Shown here: piece by piece, positions 26,501 to 39,640 of the stretch
How positions within the stretch are numbered: position 1 is the first letter of the stretch
Layout: every line of letters starts with the position of its first letter
Assembly (NCBI RefSeq): GCF_008831285.2
Contig: NC_045144.1
Location: forward strand, 18,057,716 to 18,121,715
DNA from: Nymphaea colorata
Taxonomy: Eukaryota > Streptophyta > Magnoliopsida > Nymphaeales > Nymphaeaceae
Direction of reading: 5' to 3'
DNA length: 64,000 nt
The notes under the pieces: model-generated
What the model saw: only the letters and a program-made list of their open reading frames with translations
Databases searched by the model: none
Told to the model about the DNA's origin: nothing
Position numbers and translations under genes: made by a program

Positions 26501-29500
26501 ATCCTTCACATGTTTAGTCTTTTATCTGCTAGCGACAAAAAAACCTCTTTTATTTTTTCAGCGGGAAGTCCAAAAGGTGATTTTTAACAATACGATTAGA
26601 ATTTAGAACCATGTGGAAAAGAGAAAATGATGAGAAACATATCCTAATGCGCACCTGATCATAAATAAGGCTGGCTTTATCAAAGCGCTTACGTGCTTCC
26701 TGCAATCAAGGACATGTAACAGTAAAAATGCTTACAACATATAGACACCAAAAAAGATGGTTAGGAAATTAATGTAGTTTATTGAGAGAGCTAGATGGTT
26801 AGGTCAAACCATCTCAAACAGGTATCTCAAGATGAAATTGGTGTTTATCCCCAGATTGCTTTATTGAAAAGATGAAAAAAAAAAGAAGGAAAGCAGAAAA
26901 AGCAGAGTTATCCAGCATTCAGTGGGTATAGACTATAGACCATAAGACTTTCTGAAATGATATATACTTCTGCAGTTATATTAGTTATTCTGTTGCATGC
27001 TGCAAATACCATTAGCATGTGTATATTTATAGTAGTCAACTAACGCCTATGCATTCATCACTCTAGGTTCACACTTCACACAATATAGGATGCATATTGT
27101 TCTCATCCTTGCCCCAACCGACCCATTAGTGGTTCTCTTTGCAGTACATTGATTTCTAATCTCATGTAAGAGTGAAAGCTAAAGAATAATACTAAAGGAA
27201 GGTTTTTAAACTTCATGCTAGATTACCTTAACATCCTGCAGGTCAATGTTGACAAATTGGAGTAACCTATCATTTAGCATATGCTCAACCTGTTAAAGGA
27301 ACAAATTAGCTGCATGTCGGAAGAAAAGAAACAGACTATTATATAAAAAGCAATACCTATAATTTAAACATGCATATCTAATGCAAACAAAACCAAAGAG
27401 ATTGCTGGATCACTACCAAAGTTACTATACACCACTTTATTCTATCTTCTCAAGAAGCATCTAGCTACGAAGTGATGAAAATTTATCTAACCATAAAAAT
27501 GGCAGTCAAGTATATAAAAGGTTTATAATGCCATGAATAAGGATGATGTCCTTCACAAGAGAGAGAGAGACCAATCCTAACTATGTTTGGCCTTCCATCT
27601 CCATTGCCACTATAAGAGACTAACAAGTAACAAATGCTCTGAAAGTGGAAAAATAAGGTTTTTTCTTTCTTTTTTTCTTGCTTTTAGTGTGAAATAGTAG
27701 CTAGACATAACATCAACCATCCTTAGAAATTCTAGATGCTGCTCCAAAGCACAAACCCACGTCACAAGCAATAAAAACCTAATCACAAAAGGATGTATAC
27801 ATAACTCTAGGGGAAACTCATTAGTATATCCCCATAATTAATTTTGAGTTTGTAACGTGTACCATCGAACAACCATTGTACAGTACACCGTGAGAACACA
27901 AAAGATGACAACTCCTCTTTTAGATTTAAGTCACCTAAACACTAAAGAGTGTCAAAAGGCATCCTTATGCATCTTCAGGTGAAAAAGAAAAAAAAAATGC
28001 TTGGATCATGCACCAAAACTAGAGGCTTTTATGGTTTCTATCCTATTACCCTCCAAAATAAAATTTTACGAAAAAAATGAAGCTTTATGAGTCTATGACC
28101 ATTAAGTTGTTGAAGAAGCAAGTGAAAGCCATACACACTAAGTTAATTTATTGTATATATGTTTAAAACTTTAAATATTGAGATTAATATAAGATTTTTA
28201 TCTTTTAATCATTTCTAATAGAAACCTGCATGCTATTTGTTGCATATAGTTCTTATTGTACATTTAATGGCCTGAGCAACTGATGGTCATTTGAATGTGA
28301 TATTGCAGTTTCCTTTGTAGTCAATATACTTTTCATGTAATATGCTGTTCATATTTTGGCCAATTTTTCTATTTTTAACCTTTTTTGGGGAAAAAGAAAG
28401 TTGCATAGATCCAAGGCATTACATCGATATATCAGACTATAAGAATGGTGTAACTAATGCATGAGATGAACTGTAGGGAGAGAAGTGCATGATACAAGTG
28501 CATAAACATTGCACTGGCATGTCACAATGTAAGCAGTTTGCATAATTAAATTATGAGTTGATATGAGGGGAAAGGGAAACTTGTGATGGAAAATACACTA
28601 TTAACAAAAGCAAAGAGTATATTAGGACTAAATGATTTGTGTTGCAACTTCATGCAAGTAACAATATGTAGAAATAAAGAAAGCATATTTAATCATAAAG
28701 CAGAAACAGGGTACAACAAACGGGTACCAGATTTTCTTTTTAGCTTTAAAAGAACAAATTGCCCACCTGGGAACGAAGGACTTCTTTATAGGTGCCAATC
28801 TCTCTCAATGCAATGGTAAATTTGGTCATAACAGGACCTACAATAAGGTTTAGGAAAAAGGTCCTTTCAGAATACAGCACTATGAAATATGAATAACCAG
28901 CCTTTTCTAAAAAAACAGTATTTCTCCCGAAAACTAGCAAATGAAAATGCAGCATTGGTAGTAGAAATAAATTGAGCAAGAAAAATAATACAAAACCCCA
29001 CAAATTCTCAAGCATCAAGGACAAAGTGAGCTGATTCAAAAAGGTCAATACCAATAAAGCAAGAATAACATAGACTTCAAAGCTCAAAGTAAAGGATAAT
29101 CACAGGCGCTACAGTAATTTAAGCTATAAAAAAACAAGTAATTGGCCCTTCCGTTACAGCTGGATGACCAGTCAGTCCCTCAATCCTACATTGCAGACAC
29201 TTCTTGCACGGTGGCCAAGCTGGAGCGCACATAACAGGTAATACATTCCTAAAATATATATCAGAGCAGCAAGGGTCCATGCAACACCAGAGGGTTGTGA
29301 AAGGAGATGCTGTCTGATTTGTCTGCCAATGATAAAGTGAAGCCTTTTTTACTGGTAAAGAGAAAGTAACATCAAATCACATGAAGTCAAGTCGAAATTA
29401 CACCCTCACTTCTGCTCATCCACGGCTGACAAACCACACCAATGCAAATCTAACTACTTACTGTACAAATGGAACATAAAATCATTACCAGCCATCGAGC

Positions 29501-32500
29501 AATAGTTACAAATTTTAATTAAATATTAATAGAATACAAAGCCAAAGTAAATCTTGCATGCAAGATAGTAAGTGCTGCAAGATTAACATAAGCAACAATG
29601 AAGAAAATAAAATAACAAAACCTCCAAAAGCAACACTGATGGGATCGTTGTGGCCTCCTCCAAACATCTCAAGAGCACTTGCAAAAGCAATGTCCCCATC
29701 GTATCCTTCACCAAGCCCCTCACTACGATCAACAATAAGTAAAGGATCAACGGCCACAACTATGATTAGTGATTTGCACATTAAGCACCTCAAAAATGAG
29801 AAAGAAAAATAACCAAAATAAACTAGGGTCCAGCTGGCAAAACAATGGTGATGCTGGAACTCCACTACTAGGTCAAAGAAAATGAACAAAGACCAGTTTG
29901 GCATAGAAGCTACCAACACCACCTAGATGCAGGAAAGCTGAAATAAAGCAGAGGTGACAGCCCTGAGCAATTGACATGGGAGACTAAGAGACAACCATGG
30001 ATAAAGTGACAGGCTTCTGATCCACTATCAGCTGTGGCTATCAGGATGGAAATTACTAAAGAAAAAAGGAATACCCACTGAACCTTGTCCAATCAAAGAA
30101 CAACAGCCATGGTATAACAAGGAGAGAATTACCTGGTTAGAGAACCATTGATAGATAAGCAAGTTGTGAAAATTCTCAGACATTAGATGCCAATAAAAGG
30201 AACAGTTAGAGTATTAAACAGCAAAAAGAAATAGGCCAAACATGCCCTAGTTGTCAGATTAATATGTATCTTTTCAACAATGTGTGCAGAAGCATATAAA
30301 GTTGAATGTTAAAAAATGATAAATCTACAAAGAAAACAAACACAATGAAAATCATACTAAAATCTATGTCACGCAGACTCTTGAAAAAAGGAGCCACACC
30401 CGTGTCGACACGACGCTGGTGCTGGTGCTGATAGGGGTGCGGCTCCGACACGCACCCAACTGCCTCCTTTCTTATGTATGTTCAAAATATTTTCTATTCT
30501 TTTTTCTTCATTCTGTCCCTTTCTTTCTTTATGTACAGTAATAAAAGTATTAAAAAAGACAAATTACGCTTAGAAACAAGCTGAAATTATATATATTATG
30601 AATACATACATTTATATGTATAAAACAAATATATTATATATATACACTCACACCGCACCCTCGCAACCCAAATTTTTTGGGATAGGCCACGCCTGCACCC
30701 GCACTCCACACTCATGTGACATAGAATAAAATCACGTTAACCTTAAAATGATGATCATGTTTGAACTATATTGGGAAAATATGATGTCTTCACTTGAGAA
30801 TTTTTGCAATATGTTAACATTGTTAGTGATATTTGTAAGTTGCAACCACTTAAGACAGAATCATGTCGGATCACTACCTCATGGTCTTCCCAGCTGAAGT
30901 AACAAGAAACAGCAGCATTGGTTACATTAAGTGTATGCATACATCCCTCGTTCCTTGTACAGGACATTAAGTTTACAAAAGTAACAATCCAACCAAAAAC
31001 CCAAGATAAATGGTAACCCATCTCTTCAAAATTTCAAATCATAGTGGTACCATATTCATGACCTCTCAATCCAAATGTTTGTGCCCAAGTTCAGTCAACA
31101 AACTTCAACAGGGCTCCTGAACATAGCATGACAGGTAAGTGGTACACCTAAGACAACTCTTGACAACAAAATTCTGGTTTGGAAAAATCAGATTAGTTAT
31201 GACGATTTAACGTGTTCCTTTAACAGATATTATCTAGCTTGTAAATACATAAAAGCAGGCACAACATTGTGAAAAAATATCAGCCTAAACTGAAGATTGT
31301 AAGCTACAAAAAAGAGATCGTTCAAGCTGAAAATTGAAGCTAAACATTGAAATTACTGAAATATACAAATGCAGCAAAGGTTCTAACAGAACTATTTCAT
31401 CCAATAAATCATAGTCATATGGGAAACAACAGACGAACACATACGTATACTTGCGACATCCCTTATAAAATTTCAGACTTCTTTCCCTCAAGGACTCTGC
31501 ACCTTCTTCCATCAGCTGAATCTGTTCAAGTTAGGTGATGTTACACAAATATGAGTCGCAATTATCAGCATAACTATCAAGGCTAAATGTACTTTCATTA
31601 TCAAAATTATCACACAGTGGCAATCAGATCAAGATGAGAAGCACATGAAAAGAAAACAAGCCAATAAGCTACAAATTTAAAAAAAATAAAAAATAAAAAA
31701 ATAAAAAAGCCTTTTGTAAGAAAGAGATTTAACCACATACTTCACTATGGTGCCAGCTCATCAAAAGCAGAACAGAATTGCATCACATTTTCACCTCAGT
31801 CGTTTCAAAACTGTCTATGTAGGCTTCCATATTCATCAATCTTCTTCATGGATACAATGCTCCATTCTCATATCAGCACCAATACAGTCTTAACATCCAA
31901 GAACTTTGTTTTCCTTTCTCACACTTTAACATGATAAAGAGAGCACATTTGATAGCACAAGATATTTCAAGCTGCACGGTGCTCTAAAATTTTCCAGAGA
32001 AAAGCTCAGGACTCACAGACCCAATGAAATTTTTTTGAAAAACCATACAAAAGCTCCTTATAAAAACATAACAGAATTTCCATAAACATTTTCCATGTTT
32101 CAAGGCATCAAGTCCACTGCTTGGACATTTTAACAAAAAAGTACAGCTGAAAAGGTCTCACCACCCAACAATCAACCCCTGAATGATGCAATGGTGCTGC
32201 AACCCTCATAGGAAACTGGGATGAGAAATACGGGTCAGATAAATTTGAAAAGCAATGGTCTATCAGATGTGTGTCGAACAGACAGAAAAGAAGAAACAAA
32301 GAGACACCAAAAACAGCTACACAAGCCAAGCATGGCGGTGGCTTAAGACCTTCAAATTGTAGCTCAGGTGCATATTCCTCATAGAGGGAGAAGGGGACCA
32401 GAGAGGATGAAGGTTCTTTACACTGAGCCATCCCAGAACGGAACAGAGTAAATATGCATCTTCCGGCACGTCTAATCCTTCCTGTGACCCTGTCTAAAAA

Positions 32501-33604
32501 TGTGATATTTTAAACCCATTCCCTTCCTCCACCACCTCACCCGGGGCCACCAACAGAAAAAAAAAAAAAGTAGTAGGAAAGATTATTCAAAATACCGTTT
32601 AACGTAATATATACCATCTTATCATACCACAAAATCGTTTTAGGGGTAACAATGTTACGAACCACAAAACAATAGGGAAGAAGATTTAGATAAGGATAAC
32701 GATAATGGTAACATCAAATATGACACTGGTCCTGGCAAAAGTTGCCTTGTGTAACAACATATAATGGAAACAAAGCAACATTTATATCCATCGTGGTAAT
32801 AAACTAGTACAAGTGATATACAAAGAAATTATGGAAAAATATGATACTCGTAAAAACAGCACGACATGGCCACAACAAGAACATTAAGAAGTAAGAACCA
32901 ACAAGAAAGCAAGCAAAGTGACCCGTCCACAAAGTACCACTTCACGTCCTCTACCATGTCGCAGGAAATGACTTGTATCAATCATGATTTACCTAGAAGA
33001 CCCGCTATTTTCCCACTGTAACAGGTTCATCATAGAAAGTTGCGATAGCGATCAAGATTTACTGGGAATCATTCATCCAACAGGACGACAGAAAAGGCAA
33101 TAGAAACGTATCATCCTTGCAAACGTTAACACCCTGTTAGTTGCCAAACGTAAATGCCACTTTTCTCAAATCATTAGATTAACGGCACATACAACAACAA
33201 ACTTCATGACCTTCGATAAAACGAAACCGCGATAGAAAACGTAAAATGAAAAAACAAAAAACCCAACTACCTGTCCCTAAAGCACCAACATTTCCTGTCC
33301 CTGATGAAACTCAAATTTAACTAATACGCACTAAAAGAAAGACCATCAATGTTACCGCTCGTATTGAAAAGCAATCACATTTGAAACTCCCAACTCTCCT
33401 AAAGGAATGAAGGACACACACATCCGTCACAACAAGCAAAATGCCGTGTGGAAAACTCGCCCTCCATACCACTCATTTTAACGCCAGAAACCATCGCGCA
33501 AACAGCAACCAACTTAAGCTCGTAAATGCAGAAACCAAAAGCATCAAAAACCCTACCTGCTTCCGGAACATCGGAGAATCGTCGAGCTTCGTGAAATGCG
33601 TCAT
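20548..33604 (-). CDS. AGD3: BAR-PH-ArfGAP-ankyrin ARF GTPase-activating protein, AGD3/VAN3-like (863 aa)
   Basis: Nineteen exons in transcript order: 33604-33557, 31521-31445, 29722-29622, 28837-28767, 27289-27227, 26699-26655, 25916-25851, 25696-25649, 25517-25422, 25339-25298, 23920-23705, 23555-23424, 23348-23118, 22930-22844, 22685-22344, 22120-21975, 21901-21811, 21325-20754, 20665-20548. All are GT-AG and in phase (2592 nt, stop TAA). Residues 1-290 form a BAR domain (starts [35 protein letters not shown]). A PH domain follows at about 292-435 ([20 protein letters not shown]). The ArfGAP zinc finger is Cys519, 522, 539, 542 (CX2CX16CX2C) with arginine finger Arg547 in GVHRNLG. Ankyrin repeats fill about 760-850. 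The length fits Arabidopsis AGD3 (VAN3/SCARFACE), which acts on ARF GTPases at the trans-Golgi network in auxin transport and vein patterning. AGD1, AGD2 and AGD4 share the layout, so the symbol is a best guess. Confidence 0.92.
30363..30725. mobile_element. Candidate small transposon in intron 2 of the AGD3-like gene
   Basis: A 363-bp segment bounded by inverted TCTATGTCAC and GTGACATAGA. It is oddly GC-rich at its ends (blocks built on CACCCGTGTCGACACGACG and CACGCCTGCACCCGCACTCC) within an AT-rich intron. No clear target-site duplication was seen, so the family is unknown and the limits are tentative. Confidence 0.4.
31522..33556 (-). other. Intron 1 of the AGD3-like gene
   Basis: About 2.0 kb, starting CAG|GTAGGG and ending AACAG|ATTCAG. 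AT-rich; no gene or clear repeat was seen inside apart from A-runs. A long first intron often carries regulatory sequence in plants, but nothing specific is visible. Confidence 0.6.
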
Positions 33605-35092
33605 GACGGCCCGATCTCCCGTCTTCCCGGCAGCAAACCCTTATCAACATCACAGTGCCACCTCGATCCCTCCCTCCTCCCCCCCTAAGCCACCCATCGA
33701 TGCATCCCGAAAGCCAGCCCAGGCTAAACCGCTCCCGGACTCTCTTAAAACTCACGAGATCTCCTTCAAAATGGGCAGCCGGAGCTCCAGACGCGCTGAT
33801 TCAGATCCAGGTTCCGCTCACACCAAAGCTACGTTCGTTTCTCCGACGAGTTCCGCCGAGTCGAGTGACCATCCACGATAAGGGAGTCCCGTTTCCCGGT
33901 TCCAGCGAACCCTAGATCGCCGGAAATCGTACGGTCGATTAGATTTCGCGATTTTTTTTTATGGATTAGGGTTCTTGTTCTTCTTTCTTGTCCGGAGAAG
34001 AAGCGGACCGTCGGAAATGGCGAAAGTGCGTTGATCGAGTCGCCGGGTAAGAGAGAGACAGAGAGAGAGAGAAGAGACAGCGGGGGAGCGAAGGGGAAAC
34101 GGTGCTGATATATTTTTAGTAAAATTCTATTTAGCTGCTTCACTTTTCGCTGTAATTCCAAAACCAGATGCACCTTTTTCAATTTCTCTGATCTAAAGTT
34201 GCCAACTTTCTGAAAACTACCCAACAATGCTTGGGGGAAATTTGGATTTCTTTTGGTTGGGCTCCTTTTTTTGTCAAAAAAAATGGTTCAGTGATTTTAT
34301 AAAGTTCCTTTGTAGACATGTTCTTTTGTCCACTTCTACCATGTAACATTCTTTAAAGCAAATTAATTTAATAAAAATTATTTTATTTTACCATTAATTT
34401 TGCAAAGTAACTCACATATTTTAGCTATAAATAACTCAAAAGGTCAGTTATTAAGAATGCTAGATGTCAAAATGCATTATAATATAAGTGACGACTTAGT
34501 GCAAAATTTTATCTAAACAACAAAACATATGTCATTTAACAACAAATATGAGATTTTTTTTTTTAGCAACTGCCAAAAAGCATGCATGTACCTAAGTTTA
34601 TGCTTGTTGTACATTAATCATATGTTCATCTTACATCATGACATATAAATTGAATAACCTTAACATTATCCATAGACTTAAGATCAAAAGTTGTCTCGTT
34701 TGATCTTATAATGATCTAGCAAACTGATATATTGTAAGCAATTACCTTCTCTGCATGTCACTTCGGCGGATAAATGTAAGATAAAGCATGTTTTTCGTAA
34801 AATATTCACTTATTCTTTACGACATAAATAAATGATTATGTTCTTTTTAATGCCTATATTGAATTGCTAAAAACAGTTTAATTTTCCCGAAATTAATCGA
34901 AGCAGTTATTTTTAAAACAAAAGAAATTCTTAGTGACCAAATAAAAAATACCCAAAAACATGGAGACTCCTCTCGAAATTAAGGGCCTCAATTAGACTGT
35001 TCCTTTGAAGGGAAAAAAGAGGAGGAAAAGAAATTCTTCCCTCAACGAACGGGAGACGGTCGGAGACGTTTCCCGGCGGCCACTGTCCAGCG

Positions 35093-35184
35093 GTGGGGCC
35101 CGAGACCGGAGATGCTTCAGTGCGGGGCCCACCCTAACACCAGAATCATTCTCTCCTCGAGGGGGGTCTTCTGTGTGGGCCCCG
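35093..35184. promoter_or_regulatory. Cluster of three GTGGGNCC (TCP-type) sites
   Basis: GTGGGGCCCG at 35093-35102, GTGGGCCCCG on the minus strand at 35123-35132, and GTGGGCCCCG at 35175-35184. Each fits the GTGGGNCC consensus known for class II TCP factors. They lie in a GC-rich island, followed by a (CT)n run at 35204-35230, about 1.5 kb upstream of the AGD3-like start codon. Confidence 0.45.
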
Positions 35185-36895
35185 ATTAACGCGCACCGCT
35201 TTGTCTCTCTCTCTCTCTCTCTCTCTCTCTTCTGTTTTAACCACGGGCAGTTAAACGCGGGGCTTCTCGGCTCATCTAAGCCGTCCATGGCACGTGTGAT
35301 CTCGGGTCGACGCCTGGTTCGCACGCGCGAAGCTGAAAGAGGTGCGGTCGCTCCAACGGTGGTTGAGGTGGGAGGGGTTTGCAGCCCTAGGATCGACCCG
35401 CATCTGCGGCCAAGATTGGGGGACCCGACGAGGGTACGGGCAGGGGTCTGTCAAATGTCAAGGCCTGGTCTTCTGGTACGGTTCTTGCTCAGGTAGAACT
35501 TGTTCACTTTTTTTTAACTTATTTTTAATATTATAAATTTTGATTTAGAACATCCAAGTGGACTCGAAACAAAAATAATAATAATGAGATTTTTTAATTG
35601 AGACTGCCATGTTTTAGGCGCGTAGGATTCCTTTTTCTTTAAACTATATATATATATATATCATTAAATAAAGTAGCAATTTTGAATTATTACAAGGTGC
35701 GTGAGGGTTTTTATTATAAAAAACAATTGAGAACTTCCTCGATATTGAATTATTTACCTTTTCTTTTATTTTGGGAATTTTGCATTAACATGAGATTTGT
35801 ATTTAATCTATAGTTTTAGCTAACTTTAAATATGTTTCCGTTGCTATTTAAGTCCGTGAATCCTAGGTCAATGTAAAGGGGAATAGATATATGGAACTAT
35901 ATTTCAAACTAATCAGAGATTCTAAATGTGTTTGAGTGAATGGAAGAAAGAGTCTCAAACGGACCTTTTGTATCCCTTTCTTCTTAAGGCAAAGTCAGAA
36001 AATTTTTTATTAAGCTATACATATATATACATATATATATTAAAGAAACGTTTATATATAAATGAAAAAAACTACTGCAAAGTTTGTGGACCTGTGTTGG
36101 CAATTGCCCACACCATACCCACGCCATCTGCCCTCCTTCGAGCCAAATCGGCATGTTTGTTTATCTACCAAATGCAATTAAAAAAGGAAAAAAATTGCCA
36201 ACAATGCATTTTTTAAATAACAAAGTTAATATACTTTTGGGTGCAATTGAGTTCCTTAACTGGTTAGATTATATTTTCGAAACCGTGAGATTTTCAATCC
36301 TAACTTTGCAATCCAGCTTGTCTAATAAAGAGAAAAGGGAGAAGAGAAAAAAAATAAAAGAAAAGAAAAGAGAAAAGCATCTTCTTTGCGAAAGACGCTT
36401 TGAATACATTGGATCACATGTCCATTTGCAAACAAGGGTCCTTTTGGCTCATTCTTTATGTTAAAATACATGGTACCCTTTTAATAAAGTATCGCTCTCT
36501 TGATATTTTAAAGGCAAAGAAAAATTTCATTCAAGGGCCAATTTTTTGCACCAAATTTAAAATTACTGCGTACATTTCGAGATTTTTTCGTTGGGTACCT
36601 TAACTTTGCAGACAACTGCCAAACAAGGGCCTGCCCATGTCAGTATTCCTTGATACAAGTCAAAGCTATGTTAATTGGCTTATAACCAATTTATTTGTTC
36701 ATAAGAAATCAGAGATAAACATTGATTTAACTATAAATATATTGCAGAAAATTAGGGAAAAAATCATATTTCTGTCCAGATATGCCAGTTTGTAACTTAG
36801 ATCTTGGAACAGGATATTACCGGGTCTGTCATGCTAGATCCAAACCCAAAATCCATTATTGGGTACTAAGAACGTGTTGCTGTGACTGTTAGTTG

Positions 36896-37080
36896 TATCA
36901 CAAATAACAAGAATTACACACACATAAAGTGGCACTTCATTGATTTCCTTTAGCCAAAGTCTCCTATAAATTAATTATAAATATCACAAATAACAAGCAT
37001 TCTATCCTAGACACACATAAAGTGGTACTTTATTGTTTTGCTTTGGCCAAAAGCCTCCTATAATTAATTATAAATATTTC
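36896..37080. repeat. Two-copy tandem duplication, period about 86 bp
   Basis: TATCACAAATAACAAG at 36896 and again at 36982, each followed by ACACATAAAGTGG(C/T)ACTT, a CCAAAG-type block, CTCCTATAA and TTAATTATAAATAT. Confidence 0.88.
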
Positions 37081-37191
37081 CTTTCACTTGGGCAATGATC
37101 TCACTTGATTCCAACTTGCTAATAAACAGTGGCCATTTATCACTGCCAGCTTTCCCCTTTTAAAAATGTCTTCAGTTGAGCATTACACACA

Positions 37192-37194
<3 letters not shown>

Positions 37195-37267
<73 letters not shown>

Positions 37268-37274
37268 TATATAT
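37195..37274. repeat. (TA)n(TTTA)n compound microsatellite
   Basis: About 40 bp of TA followed by ATTT tetranucleotides and a short TA tail. Confidence 0.95.
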
Positions 37275-37869
37275 GAAAAACTCATGGCTAATTTGTTTTT
37301 AATCAAACAACTAATAAAAAAATATGAAGAAAACTATGTTCACTTTTTTTTAACTGAATAATTTTGTTTCTCTTTTTTCTTGTGGAAGGAGTAGAAATGA
37401 GTAAGTGGGTTTGGATATGATTGAAGCAGTTGTGTCTTGTGGAGTGGAGTTTTCATATGTTGGTTGTGACCACAATGAGAGGGATTGATAGGAGTTGGTG
37501 GTACTTGGGGGCCCTTGCTTTTATATATCAAGGGTCATGATAATGATGGGGGAATTAATGGTGCTTGTGTGTTCCATTCATTTGACCTGAATTTTGCTGG
37601 ATAGGACTGACACTCTAACACATGGTAGGGTTCTCCATTCACCATTGGCATCTGGCCGCGCGCTCAATTATGATCACGACACGTGTATGGGGCGAGGCGT
37701 CTAGGGTTAACTCCTAGCTCGCTAATGGAATCTCACGAGTTAAAAACTTGACAACGGGACATATTTTGGAAGTTTTTCCTTTCATGAACTCACATCATGA
37801 GACAAATTTTCCCAGTGACAAAGAAAACCATCCTTGAAGTAATAAACTAATATGTTGAAGGTCCAAAGG

Positions 37870-38041
37870 TTTTTTTTTTTTTAAGAGTAAGTAGTTCATT
37901 TCACCGCCCTTAAAAGAGTCTACTGCATGCTTCGAGATCTTTTACGATATATAGAAAAAGTGCACTGACCACTCTGAGACTCAATCAAATGTAAGTCATT
38001 GTAGAAGATGGACCACCTTGTTGCCCAATACAATGCTTATA
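37870..38041 (+). repeat. Dispersed repeat, copy A
   Basis: Begins in a T-run followed by AAGAGTAAGTAGTTCATTTCACCGCCC, passes GCATGCTTCGAGATCTTTTACG and ends GACCACCTTGTTGCCCAATAC. The same ordered blocks recur at 41166-41396. Confidence 0.7.
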
Positions 38042-39116
38042 AAAAGAATAAAAATTAACAATCTTTATGTACAATTACCAGATAATTCAGTCTCCGGCTG
38101 CCCAAGCGAGGGAAAATTTGTCTCGTGATAAACCATGTTTGTTTTACAAATTTCTCTAGCAATTATGTCGTACAACACATGTGACCAACCAGTTGACCAC
38201 ATAGTTTCACAAAATTTATTTATTTACATATTTATTATTATGTTCCTCATTCATTTGCCCAGTGTTCATCACTCGCTTCAAAGGGATCTAAAATTTCTCC
38301 ACTTAGTGTTTCTCGACAAAGAAAAATTTGTCTCTACCGTTGCGTCATCCACAACGTGACATTTTTAGAAAATACTAGACCGCTTAATTTTTTAATAAAT
38401 TCTTCACTGGGGAAACATTTTATACACATATTATTTCTTTTAGCGACACATTTGTCAAACGGTAGTATGTCATGTGCTATTATTTAACTAATTTTTAAAA
38501 TTGTTTTCTCACAAGAAAGCAAACAAATGTTTAAAAATTCATGATTGCGGCACTGCAGTTTTGTCACTATAGCAGGGGCCGGTTTTTCCCTTTTCATTCA
38601 CGCAATCCACAGATAATATAATTTGTTGCTTCTTCCTTGGTAGCTTTCGCTTAGACTTTGTATTCTATCGCAAGGAAAAAGCGTCCAAAGAAAATCTACA
38701 AAGCGGGTTTGCAGAAGGCAGGTAAGCGCATCTAAATGTTTCCAATTATTTAGCAAACGAGTGAAATTTAACAAGGATAATGACACCTTGGACTATATGT
38801 CGCAGCCAAAATTTTTCTTAGAAATAATTAACTGGAATGTGGACAACGGTCGGCCCCTAGACCGTGGCCCTCTCGTGGCTGGTCCATGCCTGATGTGACT
38901 GAAGCGACCAGTCTTGTCTTTACTGACGGCGACTGATTATGTGACGTTCTGACCGCGTTTGCTGCCCTGAGAAAATGTTTGACGGCGTGTTTGTTTGTTT
39001 TTTTCTTTTTTCAGGCATTGGTTATTCGGTGACAACCTATTTAGGTTAAACTTATCCGCAATAACTTTTTTGCTGATAAAATTTTCTTTCATTGGAAAGG
39101 AAAACTAGTCTAATCA

Positions 39117-39640
39117 GGTAGAACTAAAACTTTACTGGATAAATTGGGGTGGATTTATGAAATGTTACATCATAGTGTTTTTATGACTAATCACAATGAA
39201 AAGATAGAACTATAATTTATTCTGGATTAAAAAAAAAATATTGTAACTTTAGCAGTTGTTTGACAATGGAAAATGGAAACAGTAATTATGGTTTGGTAAA
39301 ATTGGAGTAAATTTATGAAGATTCATGAAATTTTATATCATAGTGTTTTTAAGACTATCTACAATGAAAAGGTAGAACTCGAATTTTAACTAAAAAAAGA
39401 ACTTGTAACTTTAGCATTTGTTTGGCAATAGAAACAAAAGTCATGGTTTCGTGAAACTGTGGTAGATTTATGAAACGTTATATCATAGTGTTTTTATGAC
39501 TAATCACGATGAAAAGGTAGAACTGGAATTTTAACTGGATAAAAAAAACTTGTAATTTTAGAAGTTGTTTGACAATAGAAACAGTAATTATGGTTTCGTA
39601 AAACTGGGGTAGATTCATGAAATGTTATATTATAGTGTTT
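39117..39640. repeat. Satellite-like tandem array, unit about 145-168 bp, about 3.5 copies
   Basis: The block GGTAGAACT...CTGGAT...GTAACTTTAG...TTGTTTG..CAAT..GAAACAGTAATTATGG...GTAGATTTATGAAA.GTTATATCATAGTGTTTTTATGACTAATCAC..TGAAAA repeats head to tail. CATAGTGTTTT or its variant occurs at 39171, 39339, 39484 and 39631. Confidence 0.9.

Noticed and set aside
33399-33915. Overlapping open frames around the AGD3-like first exon
   Set aside because: They are antisense or out of frame to exon 1 and its leader; the BAR-domain start [13 protein letters not shown] fixes the real frame.
35005-35496. 163-residue plus-strand open frame in the GC-rich island
   Set aside because: GC-rich DNA has few stops. 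It contains a CT microsatellite and no domain, so a promoter-like role is more likely.
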